In this document: one piece after another, positions 13,401-27,244 of the stretch
Numbering within the stretch: the first letter of the stretch is position 1
Layout: each line of letters begins with the position of its first letter
Assembly: GCA_025642075.2 (NCBI GenBank)
Contig: JAODUO010000979.1
Location: 91,001 to 155,000 of the forward strand
Length of the DNA: 64,000 nt
From: Ridgeia piscesae
Lineage: Eukaryota > Annelida > Polychaeta > Sabellida > Siboglinidae
Direction: 5' to 3'
Made by a program: the position numbers and the translations under genes
Notes under the pieces: generated by a model
Seen by the model: only the letters and a program-made list of their open reading frames with translations
Told to the model about the DNA's origin: nothing
Databases searched by the model: none

Positions 13401-16400
13401 ACAAACTACTGTAAATGTGTGACTTATATGTCAACTGATCATAATTTATACGTTAAATGTGACCAAAACACAACATCAGAAAATAGACATTTAAATAGTG
13501 AAATTATATTAATTATAACTCATTATTATACATACAGATATAAATCAAAGTGTGATTGTTATCGCACTGAAATTTGCCATTTTAATAAGTGTTAACTGGT
13601 GTGTGTTATATTTATATGATTGCATGTATTGATTCCAATGTGTAGACAAGTGCACGCGTGGCAGCTATAATATGTTTACCTTAATAAGATTGTCTGGGAT
13701 AACCTTACATAATTAATAAAAGTAAATAACTTCCTGTTTGCCCCTTCAAACATTGTGTATACACAAATATACGTATGTATTTTGTATAATGTAGTCAATG
13801 TTTTGAATAAAGGAACTAATACAATTTTTAAAAACCAATACAAATGACATGATAACCACAAGGAAAGACCATTATAACAAAATGTACTCCTATTATTGCC
13901 ATTATTTTAATAATTTTGTTTATACGGTATAACTAGTTAATTATATTTGTCATGCTAACCGTTTCAGTAGGACAGTAACACTAAACATGAAGGTCATTCA
14001 AAGTCAGGTGATTCTTTACAACTGATGTCTCCAGGAGTCAGAACGTTGAGGCTTGCTTACGTCACAGTCAGACTTTGCTCTTGCAAACAGCGTTGACAAT
14101 GGTTATACGTGTGAATTATATTTTATCACTGCTGCCGGACAGTCAAACTTTACCACACACATTTTTCACATTAACAAGTTTCCCGTACTTTTGTATCTTA
14201 AAGATAACCTTCTGAACCCAGAATTTAAACAACTAAACGCGTGTGCTCAGCAGCCATTTCATCCATGCTTGACGGGGTCTTTGCTGAGCGACTGGTTTGG
14301 AAGAAGGCGAGTGTATGTGATTGTTGTGTCCACTGTCCAGGTGTGCTGCTACAGCTGAGTCTGGCCGGCTGTGACGGGGGGCAGAAAGACGGGTCTTCGG
14401 GCCCAGAAAATATCCTCGGAAACAACTGGACAAACACCAGATGTAAGTCACTGACCAGTGGTTTGACACAAGGTCAGATTATGGCCACTAGAAAAGTTAA
14501 ACACAAGCATTTATAGAGACTGGCCAATGGATCGGTATTGCATCATACATTGCATCATACGCAGCCAGTCCATCCTACTGACTACTGACCATTTCTTAAA
14601 TGAACCCTCCCCACCCACTTTAGGGTACAAAGACGAGGACAGGGAGTGTGTCAGGAAAGATGTTGTTGTCTTGCTTCATGCCTTGTATCGGCAGATTTAG
14701 AACCAGTGCCAGAGAGAAGCAAGTTAGAGATCAGCAAAAGAACATTGTTACCATAACATGTAAGCCTCGCAATTGAAAATACTTTATTTAGTTAAAGCTA
14801 AGTTAAAGTATATTGCTAATTATTGCTCATTGTTGTTAGTTAGCGAAATGTTTGTTAAGTAAATGTGGCGTTAAATGTTTGTCATGTAAGTGTGATGTTA
14901 AATGTTTGTCATGTAAGTGTGGCGTTAAATGTTTGTCATGTAAGTGTGATGTTAAATGTTTGTCATGTAAGTGTGATGTTAACTGTTTGTCATGTAAGTG
15001 TGATGTTAAATGTTTGTCATGTAAATGTGATGTTAAATGTTTGTCATGTAAGTGTGATGTTAAATGTTTGTCATGTAAGTGTGATGTTAAATGTTTGTCA
15101 TGTAAATGTGATGTTAAATGTTTGTCATGTAAATGTGATGTTAAATGTTTGTCATGTAAGTGTGATGTTAAATGTTTGTCATGTAAGTGTGATGTTAAAT
15201 GTTTGTCATGTAAGTGTGATGTTAAATGTTTGTCATGTAAGTGTGATGTTAAATGTTTGTCATGTAAGTGTGATGTTAAATGTTTGTCATGTAAGTGTGG
15301 TGTTAAATGTTTGTCATTGTAAGTGTGATGTTAAATGTTTGTCATGTAAGTGTGATGTTAAATGTTTGTCATGTAAGTGTGATGTTAAATGTTTGTCATG
15401 TAAGTGTGATGTTAAATGTTTGTCATGTAAGTGTGATGTTAAATGTTTGTCATGTAAGTGTGATGTTAAATGTTTGTCATGTAAGTGTGATGTTAAATGT
15501 TTGTCATGTAAGTGTGATGTTAAATGTTTGTCATGTAAGTGTGATGTTAAATGTTTGTCATGTAAGTGTGATGTTAACTGTTTGTCATGTAAGTGTGATG
15601 TTAAATGTTTGTCATTGTAAGTGTGGTGTTAAATGTTTGTCATGTAAATGTGATGTTAAATGTTTGTCATGTAAGTGTGATGTTAAATGTTTGTCATGTA
15701 AGTGTGATGTTAACTGTTTGTCATGTAAGTGTGATGTTAACTGTTTGTCATGTAAGTGTGATGTTAACTGTTTGTCATGTAAGTGTGATGTTAAATGTTT
15801 GTCATGTAAGTGTGGTGTTAAATGTTTGTCATTGTAAGTGTGATGTTAAATGTTTGTCATGTAAGTGTGATGTTAAATGTTTGTCATGTAAGTGTGATGT
15901 TAACTGTTTGTCATGTAAGTGTGATGTTAAATGTTTTGTCATTGTAAGTGTGATGTTAAATGTTTGTCATGTAAGTGTGGTGTTAAATGTTTGTCATTGT
16001 AAGTGTGATGTTAAATGTTTGTCATGTAAGTGTGATGTCAAATGTTTGTCATGTAAGTGTGGTGTTAAATGTTTGTCATTGTAAGTGTGGCGTTAAATGT
16101 TTGTCATGTAAATGTGATGTTAAATGTTTGTCATGTAAGTGTGATGTTAACTGTTTGTCATGTAAGTGTGATGTTAAATGTTTGTCATGTAACTGTGACG
16201 TTGGCTTGCAGCGTATTTGACAGGCGACGGAGTGACCGCAGTCAACATGATCTTCAAAGGTCACGATGACATACAGATAACGAAAGTGCGCATAAAGGTG
16301 AGAATGTGATAGTATAAGTTGTGACTGTTTCCCAGTTGCTCCATGCCACACCTGTGCAGGTAGACAGGTAACTGTAACTGTTGACACCACCTACAGCTGA

Positions 16401-19400
16401 CACCACCTACAGCTGCAGCACTAGCCAGGTAATCAGTGCAGCCAGGGTTTGTGTCCACCCACAGTCACGGTGACAGTTCACTTTCATGTGCTGCAACTCT
16501 TTCATGTGTCTTGAAACAAACATCAACATCTCAGACCAAACTCACCCTGCCCATTATCTTTTCGATCTATTACTGTCAAGCAAACGCTATAGATGCGTCC
16601 GTATGAAAACAAATCGCTTTAGAAATAGTTTTTTACCCAAGTGCCGTAGTAGCCTTATCAGGAATGAAATTTAGAACGTAGATGTAAAGACCCTGGAAAC
16701 TTGGCTGTTTTCGCCACTCTGGCGGAATTGTTATTTTTCTGGCGCTGGTTGGTATGACTGAGTCGTACGCGTGTGGGGTGTGGGTGTACCTATTCTCAGT
16801 AGCGGATCGGTGGTGCTGAGCAACAATCGTCTCTTCTCCTGAAATTTTAGCTTAACTTAATAATTGTATCAATATATTTTAAAACAAAATTGGACGCATT
16901 CAATTGTAATTGTAAATATAATTTTAAATGATATTTAGTCCTCTATAATGTATGTTTACTAATTTAAATTATATTTTTAGAAGATAATTTATTCATATAT
17001 GTATATATATATATTTGTAACAATTTTAAAGGACATTTTATGTATATATATTTATTTATTTATTAACTAGTTTACACCACAATTATTGTTAAATAGATAA
17101 TCTATTATTTTAATTTTGTCTTTATTTATTTATTATATATTTAAAAAAACATTTTAAAGAACAAATTATGTACAATGTATATTTTATATATCTTATATTT
17201 ATTTGCCATATTTCATTTTATTGTATAGGCACTATATGAGTCAACGCCAGACTACATTCCAATTCATCATATAATGTATGTTGAATATGGCAATAAAGCT
17301 TTATTATTTATTATTATCAACCACTAGTTCCTTCCTCACCCTCCAGGAGTCACTGCTGTTGATTACAGCAGCCATCACTACCACTGGCAGAACCCTTTGC
17401 AAAATTGCTATTTTAAGATCAGGCAATGAATTCGCTCACAGTGAGTGTGGTCATGTGATATAATTTTGGGTGATTTCAGCCACATGCTGGTCATGTTACA
17501 TAGAATGTTTAGGGTGTGGAAGCAAATATCCGAATACACAAAACCTTGTAGTTGCTTGTGCTATTGGGCAAATGGGTCATTGTACGGAAATTCACATAAA
17601 TTGTTTATCCATCTTCAAACTGGGCTGGGTATTTGCAGTGTTCTTCATCTACAGAAACCCATACACATATTTTTGTGTTCCCAGGTGGAGAAAGGGCCCC
17701 GTGGACCCAAACATGGGATGATCTTTGTCTACAAATCAGAGTAAGTGAGTTCGTTGATCAAACCAGGTACAAGTTTGTCTTTAGGGAGTTTTTTTTATCT
17801 TTGAATCATATTACATTGTACATGATACATTTAATCAGTGTTTGAATCAATCGATCCTGTCTGACCAACCTGTCCAGAATAGTAAATTCTGTTGCATGTT
17901 AATACCTGCTAATTTGTTTTACATTATTGCACTAGTGTGGTGATTAGCACATCCGTCTGGCATGTCTGTGGCCCCAGTTCAATACAATCACACAAGGCAC
18001 GGTATATTTGGTGTTGGCATCTGGCTCGTATCTTTGGAGGCTGTGTATCTTTTGTGAGTTGGAGAATCACGTTAATCACTCGGTGCAAGCATAGAAAGGT
18101 CAGCTTGGCATAATTGTTCTGATAAAACTGACTAGTTCAATGAGACCTTGTAGGATCATAACATTGTAACACAATATATACACACTAGTTGGTTACTGGA
18201 ACCGGCCGAGTGCTGGAAACAACTAGAAGCGAGTAGGTTATAACATCCACAAGAAGCACCATTGTTTATTTCAGGCAACATGAGTCAATCTTTTTTAATA
18301 AATACTCGCAATGAACTGCAGTGTGTATATACAATTTTCAACATATTGAATTTTTGATGCTACGTAACATATTCCAAACTTCAGGATAGATGTGTGACAT
18401 TAATTTCAAACATATTTGTGTTAACCTGTTTTTGTCATCACAGTGACCCATTTGACCTTGAGAAGCATGTGAATAAGTTCAAGAAGATCGACAGCTACAC
18501 CCCAGTTCATAGGTCACAGTGGACCCCCGGTCAGCCTGTGGCCCACTTCACTGTCGAAGTTGGATGGTTCGTACATCGTCGTGTCCAGTCATGTACACTT
18601 TTGTTACCAAAATAACATCATAAAATAAATGTCTATTTTGTATACAACTGCTTCTGCAGTTATTTATTTGACAATTTCTTCATCTTGTTTTAAGATTTGT
18701 AATTTGCCAGATGTTTTCATAAGTCAGACTGAGCATATATAATGGTTTCTCTGTTGGAGGGGACATGTTGAGGTGACATGTATTGGAGGTGACATGTGAT
18801 GGGTGACATGTATTGTAGGTGACATGCTGATGGAGTAACATAATGTTGGAGGTGACAAGCTTTTGGGGTGTATATGTGTTGGAGTGGCATGTGTTGGGGG
18901 TGACATGTGTTGGAGATAACAGGTGTTGGAGGTGACATATGTTGGAGGTGACATGTGTTGGAGATAACAGGTGTTGGAGGTGACATATGTTGGAGGTGAC
19001 ATGTGTTGGCGGTGACATGTGCTGGAGGTGAAATGTTTTGGGGGTGTATATGTGTTGGAGTAACATGTTGGAGGTGACATGTGTTGGAGGTGACATGTTA
19101 GAGGTGACATGTTGGAGGTGACATGTGTTGGAGGTGACATGTTGGAGGTGACATGTGTTGGAGTAACATGTGTTGGAGGTGACATGTTGGAGGTGACGTG
19201 TTGGAGATGACGTGTTGGAGGTGACGTGTTGGAGGTGACGTGTTGGAGGTGACATGTGTTGGAATAACATGTTGGAGGTGACATGTGTTGTAGGTGATAT
19301 GTTGGAGGTGACATGTTGGAGGTGACATGTGTTGGAGTAACATGTTGGAGGTGACATGTGTTGGAGGTGACATGTTAGAGGTGACATGTTGGAGGTGACA

Positions 19401-22400
19401 TGTGTTGGAGGTGACATGTTGGAGGTGACATGTGTTGGAGTAACATGTGTTGGAGGTGACATGTTGGAGGTGACGTGTTGGAGGTGACGTGTTGGAGGTG
19501 ACGTGTTGGAGGTGACGTGTTGGAGGTGACATGTGTTGGAATAACATGTTGGAGGTGACATGTGTTGGAGGTGTTATGTTGGAGGTGACATGTTGGAGGT
19601 GACATGTGTTGGAGTAACATGTTGGAGGTGACATGTGTTGGAGGTGACATGTGTTGGAGGTGACATGTGTTGGAGGTGACATGTTGGAGGTGACATGTGT
19701 TCGCAGTTACATGTTGGAGGTGACATGTGTTGGCAGTGACATGTTGGAGGTGACATGTGTTGGCAGTGACATGTTGGAGGTGACATGTTGGAGGTGACAT
19801 GTGTTGGCAGTGACATGTTGGCATTGACATGTGTTGGCAGTGACATGTTGGAGGTGACATGTGTTGGAGGTGACATGTGTTGGAGGTGACATGTTGGAGG
19901 TGACATGTGTTGGCAGTGACATGTTGGAGGTGACATGTGTTGGAGGTGACATGTTGTAGGTGACATGTGATGGAGGTGACATGTGTTGGAGGTGACATGT
20001 GTTGGAGGTGACATGTTGGAGGTGACATGTGTTGGAGGTGACATGTTAGAGGTGACATGTGTTGGAGGTGACATGTTGGAGCTGACATGTGTTGACGGTG
20101 ACATGATGTGTGACGTTTTGTTACAGGGATGAGGTGGAGGTATCCATGGATGCGTATCCCATTGGTCAGGTGGGTTGAAGCTGAAACTGAAGGACATTAG
20201 TTGCGCAGTTTTCGTTATGGGATGTGTGTAACTTTTGGGTAAAGGTGTTAGTGACATGTCAGTTGGGTTCCCAAAACAAACATTGAAGGCACGCGTCGGT
20301 GCACCACTAAACAGTTGTTTATCTTGACCATGTCTCTCAGGACTGACCACTCTTTTAAATTGGGTCACCTATAAAAGTATGGGATGAATGTATTACTGTA
20401 CACAAATGAATGGGTGTGGCTCTTGACCATTACTGTTCACAAATAAATGGGTGTGGCTCTTGACCATTACTGTACACAAATGAATGGGTGTGGCTCTTGA
20501 CCATTACTGTTCACAAATAAATGGGTGTGGTTCATGACCATTACTGTACACAAATGAATGGGTGTGGCTCATGACCATTACTGTACACAAATAAATGGGT
20601 GTGGCTCATGACCATTATTGTACACAAATGAATGGGTGTGGCTCTTGACCATTACTGTACACAAATGAATGGGTGTGGCTCATGACCATTACTGTACACA
20701 AATGAATGGGTGTGGCTCATGACCATTACTGTACACAAATGAATGGGTGTGGCTCATGACCATTACTGTACACAAATGAATGGGTGTGGCTCATGACCAT
20801 TATTGTACACAAATGAATGGGTGTGGCTCGTGACCGTTACTGTACACAAATGAATGGGTGTGGCTCATGACCATTACTGTACACAAATAAATGGGTGTGG
20901 CTCATGACCATTACTGTACACAAATGAATGGGTGTGGCTCATGACCATTACTGTACACAAATGAATGGGTGTGGCTCTTGACCATTACTGTACACAAATG
21001 AATGGGTGTGGCTCTTGACCATTACTGTACACAAATGAATGGGTGTGGCTCATGACCATTACTGTACACAAATAAATGGGTGTGGCTCTTGACCATTACT
21101 GTACACAAATGAATGGGTGTGGCTCATGACCATTACTGTACACAAATGAATGGGTGTGGCTCATGACCATTACTGTACACAAATGAATGGGTGTGGCTCT
21201 TGACCATTACTGTACACAAATAAATGGGTGTGGCTCATGACCATTACTGTACACAAATGAATGGGTGTGGCTCATGACCATTATTGTACACAAATGAATG
21301 GGTGTGGCTCGTGACCGTTACTGTACACAAATGAATGGGTGTGGCTCATGACCATTACTGTACACAAATAAATGGGTGTGGCTCTTGACCATTACTGTAC
21401 ACAAATGAATGGGTGTGGCTCATGACCATTACTGTACACAAATGAATGGGTGTGGCTCTTGACCATTACTGTACACAAATGAATGGGTGTGGCTCTTGAC
21501 CATTACTGTACACAAATGAATGGGTGTGGCTCATGACCATTACTGTACACAAATAAATGGATTTGGCTCATGACCATTACTGTACACAAATGAATGGGTG
21601 TGGCTCTTGACCATTACTGTACACAAATGAATGGGTGTGGCTCTATGACCATTACTGTACACAAATAAATGGGTGTGGCTCATGACCATTACTGTACACA
21701 AATAAATGGGTGTGGCTCTTGACCATTACTGTACACAAATAAATGGATTTGGCTCTTGACCATTACTGTACACAAATAAATGGATTTGGCTCTTGACCAC
21801 TACTGTACACAAATGAATGGGTGTGGCTCATGACCATTACTGTACACAAATAAATGGATTTGGCTCTTGACCATTACTGTACACAAATAAATGGATTTGG
21901 CTCTTGACCATTACTGTACACAAATAAATGGATTTGGCTCTTGACCATTACTGTACACAAATAAATGGATTTGGCTCTTGACCATTACTGTACACAAATG
22001 AATGGGTGTGGCTCATGACCATTACTGTACACAAATAAATGGATTTGGCTCTTGACCATTACTGTACACAAATAAATGGATTTGGCTCTTGACCATTATT
22101 GTACACAAATAAATGGATTTGGCTCTTGACCATTACTGTACACAAATAAATGGATTTGGCTCTTGACCATTACTGTACACAAATAAATGGATTTGGCTCT
22201 TGACCATTACTGTACACAAATGAATGGGTGTGGCTCATGACCATTACTGTACACAAATAAATGGATTTGGCTCTTGACCATTACTGTACACAAATAAATG
22301 GATTTGGCTCTTGACCATTACTGTTCACAAATAAATGGATTTGGCTCTTGACCATTACTGTACACAAATGAATGGGTGTGGCTCATGACCATTACTGTAC

Positions 22401-25400
22401 ACAAATAAATGGATTTGGCTCTTGACCATTACTGTACACAAATAAATGGATTTGGCTCATGACCATTACTGTACACAAATAAATGGATTTGGCTCTTGAC
22501 CATTACTGTACACAAATAAATGGATTTGGCTCATGACCATTACTGTACACAAATAAATGGATTTGGCTCTTGACCATTACTGTACACAAATAAATGGATT
22601 TGGCTCTTGACCATTACTGTACACAAATAAATGGATTTGGCTCTTGACCATTACTGTACACAAATGAATGGGTGTGGCTCTTGACCATTACTGTACACAA
22701 ATAAATGGGTGTGGCTCTTGACCATTACTGTACACAAATAAATGGATTTGGCTCTTGACCATTACTGTACACAAATGAATGGGTGTGGCTCTTGACCATT
22801 ACTGTACACAAATAAATGGGTGTGGCTTGTGACCATTACTGTACACAAATAAATGGGTGTGGCTTGTGACCATTACTGTACACAAATGAATGGGTGTGGC
22901 TCTTGACCATTACTGTACACAAATGAATGGGTGTGGCTCATGACCATTACTGTACACAAATAAATGGGTGTGGCTCTTGACCATTACTGTACACAAATAA
23001 ATGGGTGTGGCTCATGACCATTACTGTACACAAATAAATGGGTGTGGCTCTTGACCATTACTGTACACAAATGAATGGGTGTGGCTCTTGACCATTACTG
23101 TACACAAATAAATGGGTGTGGCTCTTGACCATTACTGTACACAAATGAATGGGTGTGGCTCTTGACCATTACTGTACACAAATAAATGGGTGTGGCTCTT
23201 GACCATTACTGTACACAAATAAATGGATTTGGCTCATGACCATTACTGTACACAAATAAATGGATTTGGCTCTTGACCATTACTGTACACAAATAAATGG
23301 ATTTGGCTCTTGACCATTACTGTACACAAATAAATGGATTTGGCTCTTGACCATTACTGTACACAAATGAATGGGTGTGGCTCTTGACCATTACTGTACA
23401 CAAATAAATGGGTGTGGCTTGTGACCATTACTGTACACAAATAAATGGGTGTGGCTCGTGACCATTACTGTACACAAATGAATGGGTGTGGCTGGTGACC
23501 ATTACTGTACACAAATGAATGGGTGTGGCTCATGACCATTACTGTACACAAATAAATGGGTGTGGCTCTTGACCATTACTGTACACAAATAAATGGGTGT
23601 GGCTCATGACCATTACTGTACACAAATAAATGGGTGTGGCTCTTGACCATTACTGTACACAAATGAATGGGTGTGGCTCTTGACCATTACTGTACACAAA
23701 TAAATGGGTGTGGCTCTTGACCATTACTGTACACAAATGAATGGGTGTGGCTCTTGACCATTACTGTACACAAATAAATGGGTGTGGCTCTTGACCATTA
23801 CTGTACACAAATAAATGGGTGTGGCTCATGACCATTACTGTACACAAATGAATGGGTGTGGCTCTTGACCATTACTGTACACAAATGAATGGGTGTGGCT
23901 CATGACCATTACTGTACACAAATAAATGGGTGTGGCTCTTGACCATTACTGTACACCAATATGAATGGGTGTGGCTCATGACCATTACTGTACACAAATG
24001 AATGGGTGTGGCTCATGACCATTACTGTACACAAATAAATGGGTGTGGCTCTTGACCATTACTGTACACAAATGAATGGGTGTGGCTCATGACCATTACT
24101 GTACACAAATGAATGGGTGTGGCTCATTTACCATTACTGTACACAAATAAATGGGTGTGGCTCATGACCATTACTGTACACAAATAAATGGGTGTGGCTC
24201 TTGACCATTACTGTACACAAATGAATGGGTGTGGCTCATGACCATTACTGTACACAAATAAATGGGTGTGGCTCTTGACCATTACTGTACACAAATGAAT
24301 GGGTGTGGCTCATGACCATTACTGTACACAAATAAATGGGTGTGGCTCTTGACCATTACTGTACACAAATGAATGGGTGTGGCTCATGACCATTACTGTA
24401 CACAAATAAATGGGTGTGGCTCTTGACCATTACTGTACACAAATAAATGGGTGTGGCTCATGACCATTACTGTACACAAATAAATGGGTGTGGCTCATGA
24501 CCATTACTGTACACAAATAAATGGGTGTGGCTCATTTACCATTACTGTACACAAATAAATGGGTGTGGCTCATGACCATTACTGTACACAAATAAATGGG
24601 TGTGGCTCATTTACCATTACTGTACACCAATAAATGGGTGTGGCTCATGACCATTACTGTACACCAATAAATGGGTGTGGCTCATGACCATTACTGTACA
24701 CCAATAAATGGGTGTGGCTCATGACCATTACTGTACACCAATAAATGGGTGTGGCTCATGACCATTACTGTACACCAATAAATGGGTGTGGCTCTTGACC
24801 ATTACTGTACACAAATAAATGGGTGTGGCTCATGACCATTACTGTACACAAATGAATGGGTGTGGCTCATGACCATTACTGTACACAAATAAATGGGTGT
24901 GGCTCTTGACCATTACTGTACACAAATAAATGGGTGTGGCTCATGACCATTACTGTACACCAATAAATGGGTGTGGCTCATGACCATTACTGTACACCAA
25001 TAAATGGGTGTGGCTCATGACCATTACTGTACACCAATAAATGGGTGTGGCTCATGACCATTACTGTACACCAATAAATGGGTGTGGCTCTTGACCATTA
25101 CTGTACACCAATAAATGGGTGTGGCTCATGACCATTACTGTACACAAATGAATGGGTGTGGCTCATGACCATTACTGTACACCAATAAATGGGTGTGGCT
25201 CTTGACCATTACTGTACACCAATAAATGGGTGTGGCTCATGACCGTTACTGTACATAAATGAATGGGTGTGGCTCATGACCATTACTGTACACAAATGAA
25301 TGGGTGTGGCTCATGACCATTACTGTACACAAATGAATGGGTGTGGCTGGTGACCATTACTGTACACAAACACTAACCGTTGGACAAGGCTATAAAAGAC

Positions 25401-27198
25401 TGATGCCAATGTGTTTGGTTGTGTGTAATTGTATATAAAAAAGTATCACACACAAATATGTTATATGCACAGTTAGACTTTCTATTTACTTTAAGTATCA
25501 TTAGACTTTAACTTTTAAATAATTAAAATTTAACTTTTAAATCTACACATTAACTTTTTTGTAGAATATTATTATACCTTATATTAACTGTAGGTAATAA
25601 TTAGTCTTTGTATTAACTCTAGGTAGTAATCAGGCTTTATATTCACCCTGCACCTGTGTGTTTGCAGTACATTCTGGTGAGATTCGCTGAACCACGGCAG
25701 ACCACAGTAGAGAGGCTGGGAATAGTGGGTATCAAGTTCTTTGGCTTTGAACGCAAGGCAATCTTCACACCAGACTACAGTGCAGTAAGTGACACTCTCA
25801 GGCAACTCAGACCCAGAGTTTCCATCATAACTTGGAAACTTCTTCAATTTCAATGTCATTGTCAGTTGTAAATTAAACGGTGTGCAGTTTAAAACTAAAT
25901 ATAAATAAACAAGTGACCATTTCATTGTGAGTAATAATATGTTTATAAACAGGGTGAAATGACATACCTGCTGAGAAAAATAGATTAATTTTAAACTGTT
26001 GATAAAAAAGGAACTGTGTTGAAAAATAAGTAACAACTTAAATGTGTTTTGAAACTGTTCAACAGTCTGCAGTAGAGGAAGTAGAATGTGTGCTTATGTG
26101 TCAGTTGGAGTACTACTACTTATATACCTGGTACATATTGTCTTGTTAATCCTGACTCTTTGGTCAGCAGCTTATAATGAAGTTTTCTGTTTAAACAAAT
26201 CACACACATAAGAACATTTGTGTTTGGAAATTGTGTTCTCGTTGAGTAATGTCTCAACAGCAAGTTCCTTTGTACACATGTTGTACAACTTGGAATAATT
26301 TGACTTGAGTGTGGACTTGGGTGTTCAGTTGGGTATAGACTTGAGTGTGGACTTGGGTGTTCAGTTGGGTATAGACTTGAGTGTGGACTTGGGTGTTCAG
26401 TTGGGTATAGACTTGAGTGTGGACTTGGGTGTTCAGTTGGGTATAGACTTGAGTGTGGACTTGGGTGTTCAGTTGGGTATAGACTTGAGTGTGGACTTTG
26501 GTGTTCAGTTGGGTATAGACTTGGATGTTGACTTGGATGTTAACTTGAGTATAACTTGACTGTTGACTTGAATAAACTTGACTGTTGACTTGAGTATGAC
26601 CTGGCTGTTGACTTAAGAGTTGACTTGACTGTTGAATTGAATGTTGACTAAGTATGAGTTGACTGTTGACTTGACTTGACCAGAGTGTTGACTGGAGTGT
26701 TGACATGAGTGTTGGCTTGGGTGTTAACTTGAGTATTGACATGGACATTGACTTTAGTGTGACTTTACTTGACATGAGTGTTGACATGAGTGTTGACTTG
26801 AGTGTTGACTTAATGAGTGTTGACTTGCTTGTGGACTTGAGTGTTGACTTGGGTGTGGTCTTGGTGTTTGTAGGAGGAGCTGCTGGTTCTGGATTCCCGC
26901 GCTACAACCGTCAGTCCGGAGACCATCAGTCTACGCATTCTCTCTTTCATGGTCCTGCTATGTGGTGACCAGGTGTGTTAACACACTTCTGTGCACTTAC
27001 CACCTTATGGACCTATACTATACGAACCATGTTTGTTGGAGTGTTAATCAGGTTTAAATAAAATCTATTGCAATGTTTCTGAGCATGCTGTGGTCCCAGA
27101 ATGAAGGACCAGGTCTGATTGCATTTCCATGCTCACATTGTAGTGACAGAAACTAAAACAAACTTACAATATTATCAATTATATATATACATACATAC

Positions 27199-27244
<46 letters not shown>

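Noticed and set aside
14852..16269. + frames with CDVKCLSCK repeats, resembling a Cys-rich protein
   Set aside because: 27-bp array; several staggered frames are equally open and no signal peptide or exon structure is present.
18680..20368. Long - strand frames ([10 protein letters not shown] repeats)
   Set aside because: Simple translation of the ggaggtgacatg array.
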